Below are positions 32,079 to 41,661 of a stretch of DNA of 64,000 bases, in pieces. How positions within the stretch are numbered: the stretch's first letter is position 1; each line of letters opens with the position of its first letter. The stretch is from Symbiotaphrina buchneri. Taxonomy: Eukaryota > Ascomycota > Symbiotaphrinales > Symbiotaphrinaceae. The notes beneath the pieces were generated by a model. The model saw only the letters and a list, made by a program, of their open reading frames with translations, searched no databases and was not told the DNA's origin. Location: assembly GCA_001599915.1 (NCBI GenBank), contig BCIG01000025.1:124001-188000 (forward strand). Direction: 5' to 3'. Position numbers and translations under genes: made by a program.

Positions 32079-32594
32079 ATGCAAGTCATTACATTCTGGC
32101 TGGCCATTCTGGCCTCATTCATCCTTTCCGTTGGCGCTCAGCAGACGGTCCTCACCACCACCGTCGTGGGCTCAACCATCACCGCCACGGTCGTCCACAC
32201 CGTCCAGGTGACCACATGCCCTTCATGTGCAGTGGCAGCTGCAACTCCTTCATCCACCAGCACTTCGTCGCCTAGTACCAGCAGTGTGCTCAGCTCTTTG
32301 GCTCTCAGCTCTTCCAGCGCTCTCCTCAGCTCAAGCTCATCTACGAGCTCCTCCGTCAGCGTCTCTAGCTCAATCTCGATTTCAAGCTCAAGCTCAAGCT
32401 CAAGCTCCAGCTCCAGTGCCACGATGCTACCAACATCGACCAACTTGCCGGCAGTGTTCAACGGCACAATGACTTCTACTACCAGCGCAACTTCGGCAAC
32501 CTTCAGCGGGAAGGCGGCACGGGGGCTGTCTGTCCCTGGCACCGCGGAGCTCGGACTCCTTGCGGGATTGGTGGGCATGACATGGTTAATCTAA
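32079..32594 (+). CDS. GPI-anchored Ser-rich cell-surface protein
   Basis: 171-aa, single exon. Signal peptide at residues 1-20 (MQVITFWLAILASFILSVGA). A Thr/Val-rich beta-like segment (TTTVVGSTITATVVHTVQVT) with a CPSC pair follows, then about 70 residues that are nearly all Ser with some Thr/Leu, including a pure Ser run. A short N-glycosylation-bearing stretch (FNGT) comes next, then a C-terminal GPI signal: small residues near SGKAAR, a spacer and the hydrophobic end LGLLAGLVGMTWLI. It would be heavily O-mannosylated and wall- or membrane-linked. The poly-Ser run uses AGCTCx hexanucleotides repeatedly, an expandable tract. Family unknown beyond this layout. Confidence 0.8.
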   Translation: MQVITFWLAILASFILSVGAQQTVLTTTVVGSTITATVVHTVQVTTCPSCAVAAATPSSTSTSSPSTSSVLSSLALSSSSALLSSSSSTSSSVSVSSSISISSSSSSSSSSSSATMLPTSTNLPAVFNGTMTSTTSATSATFSGKAARGLSVPGTAELGLLAGLVGMTWLI

Positions 32595-33371
32595 GGAGTC
32601 AGGTATTTCAATGCAACCGGTGGCCCCTTACCACGCTCGGTGGAATAGACTGGCCTCGTTCTTTGTACATATTACAACCACGCTCTGGGGGTCTTCTAAA
32701 GGCACCTGGAGGCCAGGGACATGTCTAAAAAGAACCTAAAGCCTTCATATCAAGAATCCACTTTCATGCGCACTATCTATCGACAGCGCAGCCTGTCAAT
32801 CGCGGTATTGATGATCTTCTGGAGATCCTGTCAGAGCCATCAACCATGCGTGCATATCCACCTCTTCATGATCTTCTAACGTAGCGTTGCTTGAAGGTAG
32901 ATATACTACCCCTATCATAGCTGGTCGTCACTTCCCTACTCGTCGCCTTCACCGCTGCACCGTTCGTTTCTATGGCAGACAGTGATCATTAACCGATACC
33001 ATTTCCATGTTTGCGTCTTCTTCACGTATCGGTCAGGTGCGGGGCTCCATTGCACGTAGCAAACAAGTCGTGCGGGGTCCACAGGCCTATAGCAAACATC
33101 TTGGGGAACTTATAACAAGCCATGTTCCCCCTGTTCTGAAATTGTTTTCTTGTCGGGCTTCCAGTTATATCATTGCCTACTCTATAACTTTCTTATGCTT
33201 CCCTTTTATATATACATATATATACATATGTATATATAGACATATATACTGCTGTCATTCTACAAGTGCTTGGCTTGGACGTAAGGTCCGCAAACTTGAA
33301 CGCAGGATCCATATGCTGAACAGGTGGTAAGAACAAGCTGCAGTGAGTTATAATCCTTCCTTCCATGGGTC
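32595..33371. other. spacer between GPI gene and element copies
   Basis: No coding signal. Contains an A/T dinucleotide tract at 33207-33249 (TATATACATATATATAC-like), useful only as a microsatellite. Confidence 0.5.
33207..33249. repeat. imperfect (TA)n/(ATAC)n microsatellite
   Basis: Forty-three bases composed almost entirely of TA and CA/GT steps, just upstream of element copy A. Confidence 0.8.
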
Positions 33372-35100
33372 ATGGCTAGTCTAATGTCTTCAAGGCTGCG
33401 CAGGCCAGCCACAAACTCTTCCCATGAGCCGGGTTCAGAGATGCAAAACGAGCGTCCTGGGCCTCAGGCGACGGTGCACACTCCGATTCCGGTCAATGAT
33501 CTACCAGCGGTCACTCCCTTCCTGACGAACGCCGGCTCCACTGGTGGAACCTCGGACGACGACGACGAGGAGCCAACGCCAACAGACGTGAACCCATTGC
33601 GTCTCCGAAAAGTCCTACGCACTGCCAGAGAGACAGGGTTTTTCGACGATATAGAAATGGCACACGATGACGACGCTGTCCGGACCATTGCCGGCGCCAT
33701 ATACTTCCGTCATCATTCCCTGGATGATGACTCCATTCGCGACGAGATAATCTCTTCCCGTTTTGCGACGAAAACTCCCATTTTCCAACTGCACAGGAAG
33801 AAGTGCCTTGCATGGCAATCAGATTGGCAGAGTAAAATTTTGACTTGAGTGGTCAAATCTCTACAGGGCTCGGTGAACAATTTTCGCGGTCCTGAAGCTT
33901 GGGCAAGGAGCGAGGATGACGATCGTTTCGCTGTCTACATAGCTATATTTGAACGAGATCCTCTTGAAATTTCGAAGGGCGCTTGCGGACCAACCCAAAA
34001 CGCTATCGATATACGTGTATACTGGCCAATGCGGAACCAGGTAATGTTGGAGATAATTGGAGGAGGTTCATCTGGGAGACCGTGTGAAGGTGCACACTGT
34101 CTTCGCATTGTCACAAGTCGAAAGACAGCCGGCGTTCAAGTCATGGCCGGCGATCCTGATCTCAACAAGGGACGCGTAGGTGAGAGCATAACTGCCGAGA
34201 CACTTCGGAGCAAAGCTGAAGCACTCTGGTTCTACGCCAGTTGGGAACTTGGGAGGAACGCCCACGACTTGCACCCATGGTGGAACCAGGCCATCACTGC
34301 TGCCGTCCATGGTCTCGCACTAAAGTACGACTTGTCGACCGCGGTTAGAGAGAAGAACTACTTCGGCGTCCCTGAATTGCGGCTGCTACTCGGAGCAGTC
34401 ATGCGGAGGAACACGTGGGTTGCGTGTTACAAGCAAAACTACGTCGCATGCGTCGTGTCGTTTATGACAGGCGTTCGTCCCGGGAGCCTCGGGCTTGCCG
34501 ATAGTTATGAGAAAACCATGCAATGTCTCGTCTGGAAAGACGTTGAGTTCAGACGGACTGTTGGAGCGCCAGGGATCTATGTCCGTATCACCATTCATTG
34601 GATAAAAGGCTACAGAGATCGATATGGGAGAGGCCGACACTTCCGCGGTGCAACTTTCGTCATACGGCCGTGTCGTGATCCCAAGAACTTAGTCGCAGAT
34701 CCGACGTGGTGTTTGCTCTGTCTAGCATTTGAAAGGAGACTCTTCACGAACATGACGTCTGACGACGTGTTGAACCACCCAGCATCTGTCATCCCGCAAG
34801 CTCAAAATGTATCGACCTAAGCAGTCCTCCTGTCTGTCAAAGGGCCACAGAACCCGAAGGTACACCCTGGTAAGCCGATTCTGACGTCGGCCTTCAATGC
34901 TCCACTGCAACATCTATGCCTGGATGTCGGTCTTACATGCTGCGTTGCAATGTATTGCTTCAGAAGGGAGTTCATCACCATGATGGGTTGAAATCTCTCT
35001 ATCGAGGAGGCACGTCAACTAGCCAGCCATCGACCAGCTCTCGATACTTCGTATGGTCGTTACGACTATGGGACTGGCGACCTTGATCTCGCTAAGTCGA
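33372..35100 (+). mobile_element. tyrosine-recombinase element, copy A (DUF3435/Crypton-like), decayed
   Basis: Two long open stretches (33372-33848 and 33849-34820) encode the N-terminal and middle parts of one protein. First comes an acidic N-terminus and the block ETGFFDDIEMAHDDDAVRT, then RDEIISSRFATKTPIFQLHRKK, then a helical middle region. The catalytic-fold segment SFMTGVRPGSLGLADSYEKT carries the first conserved Arg, followed by LVWKDVEFRR and IHWIKGYRDRYGRG. This Arg-containing TGxRPGSL plus W-x-D-V-E pattern is that of the DUF3435 recombinases that include Starship captains; Cryptons are the other candidate. The C-terminal His/Tyr part is not in this copy. It is a DNA transposon type, clearly non-functional with several breaks, and old. 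Copy B follows in the same orientation. Confidence 0.7.
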
Positions 35101-37290
35101 AGTCTCGTTGCAGCGTTGCAACTGCAAGCCTTTATCATACAGCCTAGCCAACTCGGAGTCTTCGTTGCTGCTTCCGGATATCATGGCGAAGCGCAAGGCA
35201 AGCAGTAAGGAGAAAGGCGAATTGCCTCGTTCATCTCGTGTAAGCCTACACTTTGAAGCAGAACCTTCAACGCGACTGACGTATCATCAGAAGCTTGACG
35301 GCGAGAGCGCACGTAGGATCCGCAAGTTACTACGTCGACAAAAACGTGACAAGGTCTTGGTAGGTTGCAGTCCCTTTTCCCATAGGCGATGGCTTATTCG
35401 ATCTTGTCAAGGATGGCCAAAGGCAAGCTAGGCTGGCGAATGCTCAAGCGCAAGATTCCCAGCATCAGACTCTCGGAGCTGAAGCTCGTGCGGTTCAGGC
35501 GGTTCAAGCTCAGCTTTCCGTAGCAACGAATCCCATACCCGTGGACAGACTGCCCGCCAACAACCCGACGAGCAGGAACCGATTGAACCTACGGACCTAG
35601 TTCCAGACCCCATAAAAAGACGTCTAAAGACAGCATAAGAAACTGGGTTTTTTGATGACATAGAGATGGCACATTTCGATGATTTTTCGCGGAGCCTTGC
35701 GTCTGCAATTTTCTTCAGACGTCATAACATTGAGGATGCCATCCGCGACGAAATCATCTCGGCTCGCTTTGCCACGAAAACGCCAATATTTCAGCTCCAT
35801 CGTAAGAAGTGCCTCACGTGGCAGAGTGATTGACAGAATAAGATCCTTACCTAGGTGCTTAATTCCTTGCACAAGCTCATCAGGACTTTTCAGGGCCATG
35901 AGGCTTGGGAACACAGCGACGAGATGGACCGGTTCGCTGTATATACAGCCATTTAAATCAACTGCCGCAATGAGACGGAAGATATTGTACAGATTGGCAA
36001 TTGCGGCTGTCTTGTCTTCTTCTAAATGGGGTCTACCTTGTTCAATTTGGCCAGTTTTACATACTCCCCAGGTCTGTACGATGTTCTGCGTCCGTCCCTG
36101 GCACCATCTGTCCAATGATTGGAGGATCTCCCCCCGAAGGACATGTAGGGTTCTACGTCCATATCCTTCAAAAAGTTCAGGGGCCCGCATATATTTACAT
36201 CGAATCAGAAAGGCAACCGTGATGATCCCGAGAACTACACTCAGAGAGCTCTTGTCTTTGACGTCTCCTCTCCTCGTCGTGTCAACAACATTCAGTTCTC
36301 TATTCCTCACCGTCTGCTCGTTATGGGCATTCGTCGTGGAGTCTTCTCCAATATCCGCTCTATTGAAGAGTGTTTCAAGGATGGCCCACGCCGAATCTCG
36401 ATAAGGGGGTCATACCTGGAACAGTCTGTGTTACTAGCTTCAGCGCCGCGGGGCCTAGGACTTTTTGACCCTCTACGTCCCATGGGAGCTCTGGCTCTGA
36501 TCGAATACCTCAAGAGACGTTCGAGATTGATCGGGTACTCGGAAAACCTAACTTTCTATTGCTGGAGGAACAGGACTTTAACCGAATTCGCAAACTCTGT
36601 CGGCTTCGAAAAGGCAAAGCTCCTCGCTGGCCATACTGACGCGAGTGATGTACTGAAGAGGTACTACTATGAGGCGTTTCAAGACCTTGACCTTGCTGCG
36701 ATGGCCCTAGGAGAGCAAAACCGGTCTACGGAGGAACGTGGCATTTTCACCTTGGCAACTAGCCAGGTCAATACTGCCTGGGCTCATGGTCGCTTCCTTG
36801 ACGCAGCGACTGAGTAACTGATCCGCTCTGATCCTAATTTTCCAAAGGCTGGCACGGTCAAGGAACAACAGCTGTATCGTCGCCGCACCAAGGCATACGC
36901 TCAGCAACTTCTCCTTGACGATCAGCGTAAAGCGGGTCAGAAAGGAGCCGTCCTTCAGGAAAAGAAACGGCCAAACCGGGGGAACTGCGGTATCTGTTCG
37001 AGCTCTGGTCGACTTGGGACGGACAGGACGAAAAGACCCTCAACAAGATACTGCAGCATGGCTCTAGTGCTGCCTAAAAGAGAGTGACCTGCCATTGTGG
37101 CAGAAAGGGCGGGTATGCGGTCGCTGTTGGGACGTGAAATCAGTTGGGCACTTCTACGAGCCTATCTAGGAAGGGCTCGCGGAAAAGGCGTTCACGACGA
37201 GTCTTGATGCTCCAGAGACGACGGACGAGTTCCGCATCATCGACTTTCTGACTGGCAAGGGTTTGACCAGGGATGGCGATGCACATACAC
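35101..37290 (+). mobile_element. tyrosine-recombinase element, copy B (DUF3435/Crypton-like), decayed
   Basis: Starts with a basic N-terminus (MAKRKASSKEKGELPRSSR at 35184) and repeats the copy A block ETGFFDDIEMAHFDDFSRS and RDEIISARFATKTPIFQLHR. It loses the middle, and preserves the C-terminal half absent from copy A: IQFSIPHRLLVMGIRRGVFS, then at 36323-36817 ENLTFYCWRNRTLTEFANSV and KLLAGHTDASDVLKRYYYEA. The Arg, His (AGH) and a Tyr in YYYEAF fit the R-H-Y tyrosine recombinase active site. A tail rich in Arg/Gln (QQLYRRRTKAYAQQLL) follows to about 37290. Copies A and B together cover one complete family member. No terminal repeats or target-site duplication could be recognised. Several breaks; inactive. 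Confidence 0.7.
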
Positions 37291-37447
37291 TACATAGATA
37301 CGTCCAGTGTATATTCTTGTTGATATATATCTGGCCTTCAGTGTTCAATCCATTCTTTATACAAATCTATGCACAGAATTGCAATCCACCTAACCCCACA
37401 CTTCATCATACCCCTATCCCAAACCACCCAACACTACGTTAACCCCC

Positions 37448-39723
37448 TTACAGCCCCGCCTCCCTAACCGCCTCCTCAAACCTCCTCGCGACCTCCAAGA
37501 CCTCCGCATCCGTCCTCGTGCCACCGATCAACGTGACCCCAAACGGCATCTTCTTCGCGCCCTCGGCAGCGTACGTGCCAGCGGGCACCGCAACGCCCAT
37601 CAGGTCGAGCACATTGGCGAAGTGCGTAAAGGTGCCGAGGAACGAGTTGTTGCGGATGGGGTCCGCGAGCATCTCGGCGACGGTGAAGTGCGTCGGCGCG
37701 GTCGGGACGACGAGTAAGGTTATCCCTGACGGATGCCGCGTGAAGATCTGTTCCGCTTGTCGCGTGTAGCTAAGGATGGGGTTAGCGACGTGGATGGATT
37801 GTAGGGTAAAGGAGGATGCGGAGAGTGGCTTACAGTGCCCTGGCTTGTAGATCCCGGAAAGCTTCCACCGCAGTGCTGTTCCTGCTAGAGACCTGCTCGA
37901 AGATCTCGCGCGTCGTCGGGTGCAGATGCTCCCGATTCTTCTCGAGCCAGCCGTCCGGCAGCCCAGCGATGCGCTCCGAGACAAAAGTGCCATCGTACAG
38001 CAGATTGCCGGCCTTCTCGAAGGGCGACCAGTCCACAGGCGTAAGATGCCCGCCAATTTTCTCCAAGATCGACACGGCTTGTCCGAACATCTTTTGGTAG
38101 GCCGGAGTGCACAATGCAATCTCGCTTCCGGAGGTGGGACTCCAAAGTTAAACGCTGTGGCTTGTGGCCCGAGAGAGTGTACGGGCCGCAGGATGGGCGG
38201 GGTGGATTTCGAATACCGATCTTCTGCATCGTAGCCTTCGCATACATCCCACACGGTACGTGCGTCTTCGATGTTGGCCGTGGAGAAGGAGGCACAGTCC
38301 AGAGATAGACAGGCCGGGGTGATACCGGTGAAAGAGACGGTCCCGCGTGTGGGCTTAAAGCCTACCACGCCGTTGAAAGCGGCTGGTACACGACCTGAGC
38401 CTGCAGTGTCGGTTGTGAGCGAGAAGCTGACCAGCTTGGCGCCTACGCTGACGCAGGACCCGCTCGACGAGCCGCCGGAGATGTGGTCCGCGCTATACAC
38501 GGACCTAGGAATGCCATAGGGAGATCGGGTGCCATTAAGGCCGGTAGCCAACTGGTCGAGATTGGTCTTGCCGAGGAGAATGGCACCGGCTTCGATGCAT
38601 TTGGTGTAGATGGTGGCAGACTTTCTTGGAGTGAATGCAAGAGGAGGACATGCTGTTGTTGTGGGTATACCTGCAATATCGATGCTGTCTTTGACGCTGA
38701 ATGGAATGCCGAAGAGAGGCGGAAGTTTGTTTTTATCGGGATACTTCTGCTCCAGTTCCTTTGCCGCTTGTAGAACGGTCTCAAGAGAACACAAATGTAT
38801 CCACACTGCGGGATCGACCTTTTGATACTCTTTGGCTCTCTGGTAGAGCGTGTCCATTACTGTAACCGGGGAGAGGCCCTGCTTATACGCGGCCTGAAGA
38901 GCTGATATCGAGATGTCACCATTCCACGACACCTTTGTCCCGTTCATTATGGGTGAAGTGTAAGGCTTAAGAGCATCAACCAGTGGCTGCAAATGACCGA
39001 CGAAGCCAAATAGGCCTTGTGACCACGGCAGCAGATCCAATGTTGATTGTTTAAGCCATTCGGCGTATCCAGCTGTAGCTTCTGCAATGCCGCCTGCTCA
39101 ATAATCAGCCTAGAATTCTACTGCCTCGTGTGTCCTGACTTACAGCAATCAAATCCCCGGTCATTGGCCTCCCGAATGGTCATCTGGAAGCAGCACTCCG
39201 TCGTTACACCAGCCACGATCAAATGCGTCACGGCCATTGCCTGCAGCTTCTCCATCAATCTTGTGTTCCAGAACGAGCCTTTGCCGGGCTTATCTATCAC
39301 CAACTCTCCTGGTATCGGGTACAGTTCGTCGATTATATCATGTCCATACTCTCCTCTTGTGAGTAGTCGACCCATCGGTCCCTTCTCGCCAATGACCATC
39401 TTGTGCATCTTGTTGCCCGGCATTGCCTTCTGCCGTATCAATTTCGACGATGGGCAATCCGATAGGTCGGGCAGATGGCCTTCCCGTGTGTGAATGACCT
39501 TCAAGCCCGCGCCCCTGAAAGCCTCCAACAGCTGTTTGGTGGGCTTAATGCACTCTTGCACATATGTCAGATCTCCGCCCTGGATCTGCCCGAAACCTCC
39601 TTCCAGCAAGAAATCCCTCTGCATGTCGATTATGATCAGCGCCGTGTGTCGTGGAGGGAATGAGAAGGCGTATGGCTTTGCGTCGAACGACAGCCATGCC
39701 GGCATAGCTTTTGGTGGAGACAT
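37448..39723 (-). CDS. isochorismatase-fold hydrolase fused to allophanate hydrolase (putative bifunctional biuret-degrading enzyme); one-base frame offset
   Basis: Exons (minus) 39723-39144, 39093-37834 and 37769-37448; introns of 50 and 64 nt. Residues 1-210 are a cysteine hydrolase of the isochorismatase/biuret-hydrolase type: Asp33 in IIIDMQRDF, Lys145/148 in IDKPGKGSFW, Cys177/178 in GVTTECC. Splicing at 39143/39094 restores its missing C-terminus (AEATAGYAEWL, then WSQGLFGFVGHLQPLVDAL) and reads on in frame into an amidase whose frame has no ATG of its own, only TTG at that place. The amidase half matches allophanate hydrolase (AtzF, Dur1): Lys328 in SVKDSID, cis-Ser in ISGGSSSGS, nucleophile near Ser426 in DTAGSGRVPAA, and GKTNLDQLATGLNGTRSPYG. 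The sum is 2162 nt, one base short of 721 codons; the frame slips near 38125 and family-like sequence continues beyond (CTPAYQKMFGQ, WLEKNREHLHP). Predicted: biuret to allophanate to ammonia and CO2. Confidence 0.82.
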
Positions 39724-41661
39724 GGTAGCAACTCTATGGCGGCACTGTCCAGGTATGAGACGCCCCGATCGGAAAATAATGCGCCCCTCTGAGGTTCCAG
39801 AAAGCGAAGAACACCTTCCAGCGCAAGCTCTATTTAATTATCTTCAACGGGTGCGCCCTGAGGCCTATCGCGCCTCCGGCGCAAGTCTCCGCCCAGCGCG
39901 GAGAGTGACAGGGGGGTACTTAGCCACATTAGATACAGCCGGTTTAGATCGGGCCCTACGCTTCTTGCACTTGCCGGTTAGAGGGTGCACCGTTTCCGCC
40001 ATAGACTGATTAGACCAGGCTCAAAGGGCTGTTGGGTGGGTGGAGTGGGTCGAATTGCTGCGTAAAAAGTACAGAGACCAGGATCTAGGTGGGGGCTTGA
40101 GGGCGTCATGATCGCCGGCGGCCAGCAGGCCTGCCCGGCTGCAGTGCGATAAGATAAGGCCCGCCGGCGCCGGGGACAGACGCTAAATTTTATGGGTGAA
40201 GGGAAAACGCCGGTGGCACCGCGGCATGTTGGGACCCTTGATATCCATAATCCTGGAGCCCTTATTATTATTGATCTGTCGGACGAAGACCGATTCCAGA
40301 CCCCCAACACAGCGGCGCCTTCCCGTCCTTCGAAGGCTGAATGATCTGATATTCTAGGGTCATTTTCAATGTCCTATATAAGTGCCATTGCCCCCTGGAA
40401 TCTGATATTCGGGTGAAGATGGGCTACTTTGCCAGGCAGAGCAAGAGGTTTATCCTTCCTCCAGAACTCCCCTCCTATCACCAACGGAGAGTTGTGCCTC
40501 TATGGAGAGAGCGTAGACATCCAGAGTATTACAGGACTCGGCAGTATACGTGTTGATGTAACCGCACAAGGGACCACAAAAAGAAGTTGAGATTGTGATT
40601 AAGCAATAGATGCTTGCTTCCTGCTATATAGTAGTTATGGTATGTTCTTGACCTTAGGAAAGCGCAAGGTCTCTTGCCCCCAGTCCTCTGGGAGTGAATG
40701 CGGCCTCCAGTGACTTGACCACCCCTTATCGCCGGTGATCTCTCCACACATATGTGGTGAGTGATAGCCTGGGGATCTCCTTCGGCATATTCACTGTTAA
40801 GAAGTAAGGTAGTCTGCCGTTGACCGTATTTTCCTACGAGAGGTGTGATATTTATTGTTGCTCCAAATTGGAGAGCCGAGCCAACCCTGGAATCTGGATT
40901 CCGGCGGGCCCTCCGAGCAATCAGGTGTTGGCTCGTTATCGACCTGCGGAACCGGAATGCCAAGAGAAGCACTTCCGGTCTCCTGGGTCCCAGCCTCAGA
41001 TATCGATTTTTCTGACTGGCAGAACGAGCGCAGCAGTCTGGCCCTCACAGAACGTGCGGACTGTGAAGAGTGGTCTGCACACTCAACTACCGGTACGAAA
41101 GTACGGTACTTACTACTGTCGAGTGGACCTCTGGTAGCTCGCTTCGGCTTTGGGACACTTTTGACCCTGGGGGCATCTTCCATCACTGACGGTGGTTACT
41201 CCGCCTTAAAACACGACTGCATCACACGACCAAGCAAGATATATACAAACTTGTCTGGACGGGGTATTGGACATCAGCTATCCTCTAAACAATCCAATCG
41301 CCCACGGTTGTTATTTGTTTCCGATTCGCAAATGTCCCACAAGAAGAGCAGGAGGGTCATACGGAGTTCCTAACGGACGGTTCCGTGATATCATAGCCTA
41401 GCAAGCTTAGCCTGGGCGAAGATCCCCACCAGCTGATTCTGGTTCCTGGAGCTCCCCAGAGTTTCATCTGGCCTCGACCCTTCTTTTGGATTCACGCGTG
41501 AGGGTCTGACCACACTCAGCTATCTGGTTGTCCATGGTAGTAGGTTGGATTCGAGATCTACCTTACTTTGACAGCTCTCGAACACCGGCGCGCATCGCGG
41601 GCGCCCAATTCTGGTGGTACAGTCGCTGCCCGACATCGGTCGGCTCTCATTTTACCGAACA
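39724..41661. other. 1.9-kb divergent intergenic region, possible decayed sequence
   Basis: Lies between the divergent hydrolase fusion and the Zn2Cys6 regulator. Short protein-like remnants on the plus strand (near 39780-40009 and 40191-40340) belong to no family I know and look like fossils of an unidentified gene. A 129-codon minus-strand frame at 40797-41186 has balanced composition but no motif. The right third is presumably the regulator's promoter. Confidence 0.4.

Noticed and set aside
37448-39040. Reading the amidase as a separate gene starting at 39040
   Set aside because: The codon there is TTG, not ATG, and the first 25 residues are the missing C-terminus of the upstream hydrolase; the fusion reading explains both.
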